NCBI RefSeq assembly: GCF_032229525.1
Contig: NZ_JAVTWB010000102.1
Span: forward strand, 1 to 64,000
Direction: 5' to 3'
Length of the DNA: 64,000 nt
DNA from: Accumulibacter sp032229525
Lineage (GTDB): Bacteria; Pseudomonadota; Gammaproteobacteria; Burkholderiales; Rhodocyclaceae
Within the stretch, counting starts at the first letter, position 1. Every line of letters begins with the position of its first letter. Positions 41,423-49,931 of the stretch are shown one piece after another. Under the pieces are notes generated by a model. It saw only the letters and a list, made by a program, of their open reading frames with translations, did not search any database and had not been told where the DNA came from. Position numbers and translations under genes: made by a program.

Positions 41423-42445
41423 ATGAAACTCGCCACTCTGAAAACCGGTGGCCGCGATGGCCAGCTGATCGTCGTCAGCCGCGACCTGAGCCGCTGCCAG
41501 CCCGTGCCGGCAGTCGCCCGCACCTTGCAGGCGGCGCTCGACGATTGGCAGCACTGTGTGCCGCAACTTGGCGAGGTGTACGCGGCCCTGAACAACGGTG
41601 CCGCTCGCCACGCGATGCCCTTCGTCGAGGAACAGTGCCACTCGCCGCTACCACGCGCCTACCAGTGGGCCGATGGCTCGGCGTACCTCAACCATGTCGA
41701 ACTGGTGCGCAAGGCGCGCGGCGCCGAGCTGCCACCGTCGTTCTGGACCGACCCGCTGATCTACCAGGGCGGCTCGGACTCCTTTATCGGGCCTCGCGAT
41801 CCGATCCATGCGCTATCCGAAGACTGGGGAATCGATCTCGAGGCCGAAGTGGCGGTCATCACCGGCGACCTGGCGATGGGCGCGACTGCAGACGAATGCG
41901 CAGGGGCCATCCGCTTGCTGATGCTGGTCAACGATGTGTCGCTGCGCCAACTGATCCCCGGCGAGCTGGCCAAAGGCTTCGGCTTCTTTCAGTCCAAGCC
42001 GGCCAGCGCTTTTTCGCCAGTCGCCGTGACGCCCGACGAACTGGCGGACGCCTGGAGGGGCTGCAAGCTCCATCTGCCGCTATGCGTCGAGATCAATGGC
42101 CAGCCTTTCGGCAGACCGAATGCCGGCGAGGACATGACTTTCGATTTCAGCCAGTTGCTGGCACACGCGGCCCGGACGCGCGAACTCGAAGCCGGCTCGA
42201 TCATCGGTTCGGGCACGGTCTCCAACCGGCAAGGGAACCTGCACGGCTCGAGCATCGCCCACGGCGGGGTCGGCTATTGCTGTCTGGCCGAGCTGAGGAT
42301 GTACGAAACCATCGAAAAGGGTGCGCCACAAACCGGCTTTCTCAAGTTTGGCGACAGCGTCCGCATAGAAATGCTGAACGGCGACGGCCAAAGCATCTTC
42401 GGCGCGATCGAGCAGACCGTCACACCCCATCGCGCCGCGCTTTGA
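41423..42445 (+). CDS. Fumarylacetoacetate hydrolase family protein
   Basis: 340 aa. It has the FAH fold with the metal-binding acidic cluster (WGIDLEAEVAVITGDLAMG, GFGFFQSKPASAFSPV) and the catalytic-region blocks GSGTVSNRQGNLHGSSIAHG and FGDSVRIEMLNGDGQSIFGA. FAH cleaves fumarylacetoacetate to fumarate and acetoacetate, the last step of tyrosine/homogentisate breakdown. A maleylacetoacetate isomerase gene follows after 49 bases, which supports that pathway here. Homogentisate dioxygenase is not in the window. Confidence 0.92.
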   Translation: MKLATLKTGGRDGQLIVVSRDLSRCQPVPAVARTLQAALDDWQHCVPQLGEVYAALNNGAARHAMPFVEEQCHSPLPRAYQWADGSAYLNHVELVRKARGAELPPSFWTDPLIYQGGSDSFIGPRDPIHALSEDWGIDLEAEVAVITGDLAMGATADECAGAIRLLMLVNDVSLRQLIPGELAKGFGFFQSKPASAFSPVAVTPDELADAWRGCKLHLPLCVEINGQPFGRPNAGEDMTFDFSQLLAHAARTRELEAGSIIGSGTVSNRQGNLHGSSIAHGGVGYCCLAELRMYETIEKGAPQTGFLKFGDSVRIEMLNGDGQSIFGAIEQTVTPHRAAL

Positions 42446-42494
42446 AGGATGGCGTCTGCCGATTGCTCCCAGACCTCAACACACGGGGACGACC

Positions 42495-43142
42495 ATGCTC
42501 AAGCTCTACACCTACTATCGTAGCTCTGCCGCTTATCGGGTGCGCATCGGATTGCAGCTCAAGGGGCTGGCGTACGAAAGCGTCCCGGTTCACCTCACCC
42601 GCAACGGCGGCGAACACCTGCAGGAAGACTACCGCGCGATCAATCCAGGCGCCCTGGTTCCCTGCCTGCAAGATGGCGAGCTGACCATCAGCCAGTCCTT
42701 GGCCATCCTCGAATACCTCGAGGAGAAGTATCCGCGGCAGCCGTTGCTACCGGCTGACGCGGCTGGCCGGGCGCGCGTGCGCGCGCTCGCGCTGATCGTC
42801 GCCTGCGACATCCACCCGCTCAACAATCTCCGTATTCTGAAATATCTGGGTGACCGGCTGGCGCTTGGCGAGGAAGCAAGGAACCGCTGGTACCGGCACT
42901 GGGTTGAGGAAGGTTTCATGACTATCGAGGCGCATCTGGCACACGACAGCCAGACCGGCGAGTTCTGCCATGGCGACACACCAGGACTCGCCGATTGCTG
43001 CCTGGTTCCGCAGGTCTTCAACGCCGGACGTTTCAACGTCGCCCTGAACCCCTACCCCAACATCCGGCGGATCGCTCGGCGCTGTGAGGAATTGCCGGAA
43101 TTTGCAGCTGCCCACCCGGCCCGGCAGCCGGATGCCGAATAG
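42495..43142 (+). CDS. maiA: Maleylacetoacetate isomerase (zeta-class GST)
   Basis: 215 aa. The glutathione-binding start is LYTYYRSSAAYRVRIGLQLK; the zeta motif SSCSxRVRI appears as SSAAYRVRI, where the first Ser should activate glutathione and the following Cys is replaced by Ala. The N-terminal domain ends SQSLAILEYLEEKYP, and the helical C-terminal domain has DTPGLADCCLVPQVFNA. It converts maleylacetoacetate to fumarylacetoacetate, which the upstream gene product would cleave. Confidence 0.93.
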   Translation: MLKLYTYYRSSAAYRVRIGLQLKGLAYESVPVHLTRNGGEHLQEDYRAINPGALVPCLQDGELTISQSLAILEYLEEKYPRQPLLPADAAGRARVRALALIVACDIHPLNNLRILKYLGDRLALGEEARNRWYRHWVEEGFMTIEAHLAHDSQTGEFCHGDTPGLADCCLVPQVFNAGRFNVALNPYPNIRRIARRCEELPEFAAAHPARQPDAE

Positions 43143-43237
43143 CAATGGTAATGCTCTCGCGCCGGGGAGTTCTCACATATAACTTCAACATACACTTCTA
43201 TCTATTTGTTTTTATGGTATTGCAAAGACTGCGCAGC

Positions 43238-43264
43238 GAAAAAAAAGGGCGCAAAAAGCGCCCC
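43238..43264 (-). terminator. Rho-independent terminator of ppk2
   Basis: GGGCGC (43247-43252) and GCGCCC (43258-43263) pair around AAAAA. On the minus strand eight T residues follow. It lies about 30 bases after the ppk2 stop. The 43150-43245 stretch next to it is unusually AT-rich for this window, but I see no gene in it. Confidence 0.85.
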
Positions 43265-43294
43265 TTGCCTTGCTGCGACTCGGCAGTCGACAGG

Positions 43295-44545
43295 CTAGAG
43301 GATCGGCGTGTGCTCCCCTGCCGGGTGAGCCGTTCCGCTAGGTTCGTACACCACGTGCGGCCGACCGACCAACAGTGGATCGATCGGGCCAATGGCATCG
43401 ATGTCCTTGCCGGTGTAGTTCAGCTTGTGCAGGACGTAGCGCATGGCATTGAGACGTGCGCGCTTCTTGCAGTCCGACTTGATGACCGTCCATGGCGTTT
43501 CGGCGGTGTCGGTATGGAAGAACATCGCCTCCTTGGCCTTGGTGTAGTCATCCCATTTGTCGAGCGAGGCGAGGTCGATCGGCGACAGCTTCCACTGTTT
43601 GAGCGGGTGAACCTGACGCTCCTTGAAGCGGCGACGCTGCTCCTTGCGGCTGACCGAGAACCAGAACTTGATCAGGTGGATGCCGCTGCGCACCAGCGTG
43701 CGTTCGACCTCCGGCGTCTGGCGCATGAACTCGGTGTAGTCCTCCTCGGTGCAAAAGCCCATTACCCGCTCGACACCGGCACGGTTGTACCACGAGCGGT
43801 CGCAGAAAACGACTTCGCCGGCAGTCGGCAGGTGCCGCACGTAGCGCTGGAAGTACCACTGACCACGCTCCTGCTCGTTCGGCTTTTCGAGTGCGACGAC
43901 GCGCCCGCCACGCGGATTGAGGTGCTCGGTAAAACGTTTGATGGCGCCGCCCTTGCCCGCCGCATCCCGGCCCTCGAAAATGACGACGACGCGTTGTCCT
44001 TTCTCCTTGATCCAGTTCTGCAATTTGAGCAGTTCGACCTGCAGCCGGTATTTCTGCTTCTCGTAAGCCTTGCGCGACATCAGGTTGCGGTAGGGGTAGG
44101 AACTCGTTTCGCGCCAACTGGACGCCAGTTCGTCGTCCGGACTGCTCGGCGCCTTTGCTTCCGGCGCCCGCTTGTTTTCCATCAAAGCCTTGCGCAGGGC
44201 GGCTGCGTCATCTGGGGACGAGCCGGTCATGATGGTCTCAAGAGTCTGAGCCAGCGACGCCATATCCCCGACCTTGGCGTGCGCGATGATGTCGTCCAGG
44301 GCGACCTTTTTGTGCTCGAGCGCAGAACTGGTCGCTTCGGCGATATCGCAGGCCTCCATGCCGGCAGGCGTGCGGGCCGGCGCGACATCACCGTCCGACA
44401 CCTTGCGAGGCCGCGCCGATGCCGAAGCGGCCCGCGCTCTGGGGGCCCGTGCTGCGGCCTTGACCACGGCACTTGCGGCTAGTGTCGGTGCTCCCGCCGT
44501 GCTGCTGTCGGTGTTCGGGTTGGGCGGCGGAGTTCTCTTGTCCAT
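43295..44545 (-). CDS. ppk2: Polyphosphate kinase 2
   Basis: 416 aa. PPK2 enzymes move phosphate between polyphosphate and nucleotides. The Walker A is VVVIFEGRDAAGKGGAIKRF, followed by the lid segment PTAGEVVFCDRSWYNRAGVE (Walker B) and KFWFSVSRKEQRRRFKERQV. One PPK2 domain is present (about 145-395), so class I type is likely. A 130-residue N-terminal extension is unusual: residues 1-60 are Ala/Arg/Pro-rich and resemble the basic tails of PHA or nucleoid proteins; residues 65-125 look helical. GGGAGAGAG precedes the ATG. The gene ends at a strong terminator and faces a 388-base gap. Confidence 0.95.
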   Translation of the reverse strand: MDKRTPPPNPNTDSSTAGAPTLAASAVVKAAARAPRARAASASARPRKVSDGDVAPARTPAGMEACDIAEATSSALEHKKVALDDIIAHAKVGDMASLAQTLETIMTGSSPDDAAALRKALMENKRAPEAKAPSSPDDELASSWRETSSYPYRNLMSRKAYEKQKYRLQVELLKLQNWIKEKGQRVVVIFEGRDAAGKGGAIKRFTEHLNPRGGRVVALEKPNEQERGQWYFQRYVRHLPTAGEVVFCDRSWYNRAGVERVMGFCTEEDYTEFMRQTPEVERTLVRSGIHLIKFWFSVSRKEQRRRFKERQVHPLKQWKLSPIDLASLDKWDDYTKAKEAMFFHTDTAETPWTVIKSDCKKRARLNAMRYVLHKLNYTGKDIDAIGPIDPLLVGRPHVVYEPSGTAHPAGEHTPIL

Positions 44546-44933
44546 CTATCTCTCTCCCTGTGGGTGTGATTTGCTGCAAAAAATCGGCGTCAAGTGAAGC
44601 ATCGACGGCGCCTGCCATCATAGCGCCGATATGTCTGATCCTTCAATGGCTTGAGCTTCTTTCGGCGGATGTTTTCGAGGCTTTTCGGCGTTTTCCACTG
44701 CCCACCGTCACAAAGTTCGACTGGTGATCGTTGGCCGCGCCGGTCAACGCCGGTCAATCTGCGCTCCTGAAATGTGCCCGCACCTGCGTCGGCAAGCGCC
44801 TTACCGCGTCATCGAAAGGGTGAAAACCTTCAAAAGTGTGGTCATGGCACGTTGCCGCCCATACTTTCGTACAATCATGGTTAATTTCTGCCATGATCGC
44901 CGGACGTAAACCGGGCGCGCCCCGGAGGTCTGC
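44546..44933. other. Divergent intergenic region ppk2 / binding-protein gene
   Basis: No ORF is credible here. A tandem 10-base repeat (GCCGGTCAAC then GCCGGTCAAT) lies at 44739-44758. TACAAT at 44870-44875 may be a -10 element for the binding-protein gene, but no well-spaced -35 is seen. I looked for a Pho box (CTGTCAT direct repeats) in front of ppk2 and did not find one. Confidence 0.35.
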
Positions 44934-46076
44934 ATGCTCCCGTCAAGAAACACGCCCGTGATACGGGTGCCGGTTGTTTGGTTGCAGTTGGTCATGCTAC
45001 TGGCCAGCATGGTCACCGGCATGGTCGCCTGCACGCCTTCCGAGCCGGTACGAATCGGTTTCCTGGGTGGTCTGTCCGGGCGGGTCGCCGACCTCGGTAT
45101 CGGCGGCCGCAACGGCGCCACCCTGGCGGTCGAGATGCGCAACCGGCAGGGCGGCATCAACGGCCGGCCAATCGAACTGATCGCCGAGGATGACCAGCAG
45201 GACGCGGAGGTGGCCACACAGGCCGTCGCTCGCCTGCTGGCTCGCAAGGTCGACGTGATCATCGGGCCGATGACCAGTGCGATGGCCGTGGCGGTGTTAC
45301 CGCAGGTCAACGCGGCCGGCATACCATTGATCTCCCCGACCGCCACGACCAACCTGCTGACCGGTCTGGATGACCAGTTCTTCCGCGTCGTCGCCGCCAC
45401 AGCAGCGCATGTCTTCAAATCCGCCGAGCACCATTTCCGGGACAACGGTCTGCGGCGGGTGGTGCTCGTCTGCGATCTCCGCAACAAGCCCTACACTGAC
45501 AGCTGGGCGACAGATTTCCGTAACGCCTTCGAGCGCATGGGCGGGCAAGTGGTCAGTGCCGTCGGTTTCGATGCCGGCGAGTCCCTGACGGCTGTGGCGA
45601 TCCGCGTGCTCGCCAGCAAGCCTGACGGCGTGGTGATCATTGCCAATTCGGTGGACACCGCTCTGCTCGTCCAGCAGATCCGCATGCGCGATAAAACAAT
45701 TCGCCTCGGCGCGGCCGAATGGGCAGCCACCGAACGTCTGCTGGAACTTGGCGGCCGGGCGGTGGAGGGCCTGGTCGTCGCCCAACACCTCGACCGCGAC
45801 AGTCAGGCGCCTGCGTACCTGGCCTTTCTCCGCGCCTACCGCGAGCGCTTCGCGCACGAGCCGGGTTTTGCCGGGCTGACCGCTTTCGACGCCACCAACG
45901 TTGCGCTCGACGCAGTCGCCGGCAACGAGAGCGGCCAGACGCTCAAGCAGGCGCTGCTCGGACGCGCCGAATTTTCCGGTGCGCAGGGGCCGATCCGCTT
46001 TGACGCCAGCGGCGATACCCAAGGCGAGACCTTTCTTTCGATGATCCACGATGGCAAATTCGAGCCCCTGCGCTAA
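44934..46076 (+). CDS. Periplasmic substrate-binding lipoprotein (LivJ-type)
   Basis: 380 aa. The signal peptide ends in a lipobox-like MVAC, with acylation at Cys33. The body is a type I periplasmic binding fold of the branched-chain amino acid (LivJ/ABC) class: RIGFLGGLSGRVADLGIGGR, the NGATLAVEMRNRQGGING turn, then VDVIIGPMTSAMAVAV and GIPLISPTATTNLL. No permease or ATPase genes follow. The next gene, 80 bases on, encodes a large Cache/GGDEF/EAL protein, so this protein may deliver its ligand to a sensor instead of a transporter. Confidence 0.9.
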   Translation: MLPSRNTPVIRVPVVWLQLVMLLASMVTGMVACTPSEPVRIGFLGGLSGRVADLGIGGRNGATLAVEMRNRQGGINGRPIELIAEDDQQDAEVATQAVARLLARKVDVIIGPMTSAMAVAVLPQVNAAGIPLISPTATTNLLTGLDDQFFRVVAATAAHVFKSAEHHFRDNGLRRVVLVCDLRNKPYTDSWATDFRNAFERMGGQVVSAVGFDAGESLTAVAIRVLASKPDGVVIIANSVDTALLVQQIRMRDKTIRLGAAEWAATERLLELGGRAVEGLVVAQHLDRDSQAPAYLAFLRAYRERFAHEPGFAGLTAFDATNVALDAVAGNESGQTLKQALLGRAEFSGAQGPIRFDASGDTQGETFLSMIHDGKFEPLR

Positions 46077-46156
46077 CCCCGCTCGGCCAGGTTCACCGTG
46101 GCAGGATAATCCGCCCTTCACCCCACCTGACGCCGTTTCGGAATAACATTCGCTGC

Positions 46157-49100
46157 ATGGCCCACTCACTTCGCTTCTGGCTTGCGCTGGGCCTGTCTGC
46201 CATGGTCGCCGTGGCCCTCGCGGTATTCGTCGCCATCCTGCTCGGGGTGCTGGTACCGCGTCTGAACGATCAGGTAGAAAGCAGCAACAAAGCCCTTGGC
46301 GTGGCACTGTCGCAGCAAGTGGCCGATTTTATGCAGCAATCGGCAGCCGAACTGGAACGCGTGGCGGCCGAACTCGAGGCGGAGCCCGCCACCCCGGATC
46401 GCACTCGCACCATCATCGATAGCCAAGCCAACGCGCATGCACCTCTGGCGGCACTCTACATCCTCGACACCGACGCCCGCGTATTGGATGTCGGCCTGCC
46501 GCTAGAGCGCCGGAACGGGCGCGGCGACCTGCTGGGACTGGACTTTTCGACGCGCAGCTTTTACCGCGCCGCAGAATCCACCGACAGCACGGTCTGGTCT
46601 GACACCTACCTGTCGCAACGCGGCAAGATCGTCGTCGCCATCACCGTGCCACTCGGCGTTCAACCCGCACGCGACAGCGTGGCGCACCGGATGCTGGTTG
46701 GTGAACTCGATCTCGAACAGCTTTCGGAACATATTGGCGAGCTCGGCCAGTCGGTCGCCGTGCTGCCGATCATCATTGACCACCTCGGTCAGGTGGTCGC
46801 GCATCCGGTGGCCAGCCACGCCGTCCGTCAGGAAAGCCTGGCTTACCTGCCGCTGGTAAAAGCCGGCCTTGCCGGTCACTTCGACACCGGCCTTTTTTCG
46901 CTCGATGGCCGGGAGCACATCGGGACAGTGACGCCGATTGGTGGTTCCGGCTGGTTGACCCTGGTCGCACAACCGACCGATGTCGCCTTCGCCACCATGC
47001 GCTCCACCCTGCTGGCAATCGCCGGGGGCCTGGCCGCGGCCCTCGCGCTGGCTGTACTCAGCGCCTACCTGTATGGCCAGCAGCTGGTACGTCGGGTCGC
47101 CGACTTCGGCCGCCACGTCCAGGCGATCGCCGACGGTGATTACACCGCGCCGCTGCCGTCATCGCGTGCTGAAGAGCTGGCGAATCTGGCGGTGAGCATG
47201 CGCCGCATGGCCAATGCCATCCTTGAGCGCGAAGCCGCCCTGGCCGCCTCCGAGGAACACTATCGAGCCTTGTTCAGCGACGCACCGCTTGCCTATCAGT
47301 CGGTCGACCTGAGCGATGGGAGCTTCGTCGAGGTCAATGAGGCCTGGCTGACCCTGCTCGGCTACCGGCGTGACGACGTGATCGGCCACCCGATCAGTGA
47401 GTTCATCGACGAAAACTCCGCGCGCGTGCTGGCCGAGAACTTGCCGAACCTGGTCAACCACGGGCGGATTGACGAGCTGTTGTTCAACTTCCGGCACCAG
47501 GACGGTCAGACCGTCAAAGTGCTGCTCAATGGTCGTATCCATCAGACCGGGCACGGCACAACACGTACCCATTGCATACTCACCGACATCACCGAACGCC
47601 AACGCGTCGAGGAGGCCCGACGGCGATCCGCTGCCCTGCTCGAACATCAGGCCGACCGGGCACTGGCCATGCTCGAGCTGCCCAAGGCGGCCGAGCAGAT
47701 GGACGAAGACGCATTCATCCAGCACGGACTGGCCGTGGCCGAAGGCCTGACCGGCAGCCCGATCTCCTTCCTCTATTTCATCGACGCCGATCAGCAGACA
47801 ATCGACTCGGTCAGCTGGTCGCGTGGCACCCGCCGAGGCCAGTTCCAAGCAGTCGCCGAGCAGCTCTGTGCGAGCAACCTGGCTGGTCTCTGGGCCGCCG
47901 CGCGACGGCAACGCTCGCCGGCGGTCTTCGATGAACTACCGACACCCTTCGCCAGCCCCCTCCCCGCTGCCGTTGCCGGGCTCACCAGACTGGTCAGCGT
48001 ACCGGTAATCGAGGGTGGCCTCGGGCGCATGATGCTCGGCGTCGGTAACAAGGCGGAGCCCTACAGCGAGCACGAGATCGAGACCGTTCGCCTGATCAGC
48101 CAGGACATCTGGCGCATCGTCAATCAGCGTCGCGCCGAGCAGGCGCAACGTCTGGCGGCGAACGTGTTCGCGGCGAGCACCTCGGCGATCTGCATCACCG
48201 ATGCGGATGAACGCATTGTCTCGATCAACCCGGCGCTGACCGTGATCACCGGCTATAGCCTGCACGAGATCGTCGGCCAAACGCCCAGACTGTTCTCGGC
48301 CGGGCACCGCAACGACAGCTCTGGTCACGAGATGTGGAGCCGAGTCGCTGCGCACGGGCTGTGGCAAGGCGAGGTCTGGAATCGTCGCAAGAATGGCGAG
48401 GTGTTTCCGGCGTGGCTGACAATTACCTCGGTCACCAACAGCGACGGCGCCGTGACCCACTATACGGGCAGCTTCGAAGACATCAGCGAGCGCAAACGAT
48501 CCGAGGAGCACATTCACTTCCTCGCCCACCACGACGCGCTGACAAGGCTGCCGAACCGCACTTTGCTCGAGGATCGCATTCGCCAGGCGATTGCCAAGTC
48601 GCGGCGTGACGGGACGCGTACAGCGGTGCTTTTCCTCGACCTCGACCGCTTCAAGCTGATCAACGACACGCTTGGTCACAACACTGGCGACCAGCTGCTG
48701 ACGCGCGTCGCCGAGCGCCTCAAGGACCTGCTGCGCGAAACGGAAACGGTAGCGCGGCTGGGCGGCGACGAATTCATCATTGTCATCCCGGGGCTCGCCG
48801 ACATCGAGCGGGCGGCGCACGTCGCGCAAAGGATCCTCGATGTCATTGCGGCGCCGCAGGTGATCGACGAGCGGCCACTGCACGTGACGCCGAGCATCGG
48901 TATCAGCATCTATCCTGACGACGGCGAAGACGTACCGACACTGCTGCGCAATGCCGACACCGCGATGTATCACGCCAAGGAACGCGGCCGCAACAACTTC
49001 AAGTTCTTTACCCAGGACATGAATCAGGCCGTGCAGGAGCGGGTATCGATCGAGAGTGACCTGCGTAGCGCTATCGAACGCCAGGAGTTCGTCCTTTTCT

Positions 49101-49819
49101 ATCAGCCCCTGGTCGACTGCCGCAGCGGCGCGGTCTCGGGCATGGAGGCGCTGATTCGCTGGAACCATCCGCGGCACGGCCTGGTGCCACCGGATCGTTT
49201 CATTGCGGTTGCCGAAGAAACCGGACTGATCATCCCGATCGGCGCATGGGTGTTGCGCGAGGCCTGCCGTCAGGCGAAGTGCTGGCACGACGCGGGGCAC
49301 AACGGCCTGCGCATCAGCGTGAACCTTTCTGCGCGGCAGTTGCGGCAAGCCGATCTGTGCCAGCAAATCAGCGCTACTCTCGCCGAATTTGGTTTGCCGC
49401 CGTCGAGTCTCGAACTCGAATTGACCGAGAGCTTGCTGGTAGACGACCCGACCACCGCCACGGCCTGGCTGCAGACGCTGGCCGAGCTCGGCATCCGGAT
49501 GGCAATCGACGACTTCGGCACCGGCCACTCCAGCCTTGCCTATCTCAAATGCTTCCCGGTCGCGCGACTGAAAATCGACCGCTCTTTTGTCCGCGACTTG
49601 TCGACCGACGCCAACGACGCGGCAATCGTCCGCGCCATCGTGGCGATGGCCAAGAGCCTGCAGATCGACGTCATTGCCGAGGGCGTTGAAACCGTCGAAC
49701 AACTGCGGTTTCTCGAAGCACAGGGCTGCTTCGAGGTTCAGGGCTATCTCTTCAGCCGGCCGCGGCCGGCGGGCGACTTCGAGAGTTTCCACTTCACCGT
49801 ACCCCCGGCCGCCCGATAG
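46157..49819 (+). CDS. Multi-sensor c-di-GMP enzyme: Cache-HAMP-PAS-GAF-PAS-GGDEF-EAL
   Basis: 1220 aa. TM1 is near residues 6-32, a dCache-like periplasmic sensor lies at about 35-275, and TM2 near 278-303 (LLAIAGGLAAALALAVLSAY). HAMP follows to about 355. PAS1 is at about 372-490 (ALFSDAPLAYQSVDLSDGSF), GAF at about 505-665, and PAS2 at about 670-790 (NPALTVITGYSLHEIVGQTP). The GGDEF domain has intact GGDEF at about 869-873 in ARLGGDEFIIV. The EAL domain has GMEALIRWNHP (about 996) and IDDFGTGHSSLAYLKCF. Both catalytic signatures are intact, so it could make and degrade c-di-GMP at the inner membrane. It is likely co-transcribed with the binding lipoprotein. Confidence 0.94.
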   Translation: MAHSLRFWLALGLSAMVAVALAVFVAILLGVLVPRLNDQVESSNKALGVALSQQVADFMQQSAAELERVAAELEAEPATPDRTRTIIDSQANAHAPLAALYILDTDARVLDVGLPLERRNGRGDLLGLDFSTRSFYRAAESTDSTVWSDTYLSQRGKIVVAITVPLGVQPARDSVAHRMLVGELDLEQLSEHIGELGQSVAVLPIIIDHLGQVVAHPVASHAVRQESLAYLPLVKAGLAGHFDTGLFSLDGREHIGTVTPIGGSGWLTLVAQPTDVAFATMRSTLLAIAGGLAAALALAVLSAYLYGQQLVRRVADFGRHVQAIADGDYTAPLPSSRAEELANLAVSMRRMANAILEREAALAASEEHYRALFSDAPLAYQSVDLSDGSFVEVNEAWLTLLGYRRDDVIGHPISEFIDENSARVLAENLPNLVNHGRIDELLFNFRHQDGQTVKVLLNGRIHQTGHGTTRTHCILTDITERQRVEEARRRSAALLEHQADRALAMLELPKAAEQMDEDAFIQHGLAVAEGLTGSPISFLYFIDADQQTIDSVSWSRGTRRGQFQAVAEQLCASNLAGLWAAARRQRSPAVFDELPTPFASPLPAAVAGLTRLVSVPVIEGGLGRMMLGVGNKAEPYSEHEIETVRLISQDIWRIVNQRRAEQAQRLAANVFAASTSAICITDADERIVSINPALTVITGYSLHEIVGQTPRLFSAGHRNDSSGHEMWSRVAAHGLWQGEVWNRRKNGEVFPAWLTITSVTNSDGAVTHYTGSFEDISERKRSEEHIHFLAHHDALTRLPNRTLLEDRIRQAIAKSRRDGTRTAVLFLDLDRFKLINDTLGHNTGDQLLTRVAERLKDLLRETETVARLGGDEFIIVIPGLADIERAAHVAQRILDVIAAPQVIDERPLHVTPSIGISIYPDDGEDVPTLLRNADTAMYHAKERGRNNFKFFTQDMNQAVQERVSIESDLRSAIERQEFVLFYQPLVDCRSGAVSGMEALIRWNHPRHGLVPPDRFIAVAEETGLIIPIGAWVLREACRQAKCWHDAGHNGLRISVNLSARQLRQADLCQQISATLAEFGLPPSSLELELTESLLVDDPTTATAWLQTLAELGIRMAIDDFGTGHSSLAYLKCFPVARLKIDRSFVRDLSTDANDAAIVRAIVAMAKSLQIDVIAEGVETVEQLRFLEAQGCFEVQGYLFSRPRPAGDFESFHFTVPPAAR

Positions 49820-49931
49820 CTTGCATCGGCGAGAAGCGCGCCGCCAGTCGATCGGGATTGAAGTCTGCTCGACGCGCGGACTATAGTGACCGGGATCCCC
49901 GCGATCAGCCTTCACCCAAGGGAGAACAACC

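Noticed and set aside
44546..44933. Pho box in front of ppk2
   Set aside because: No pair of CTGTCAT-like repeats with the right spacing was found; the 10-base GCCGGTCAA tandem does not match.
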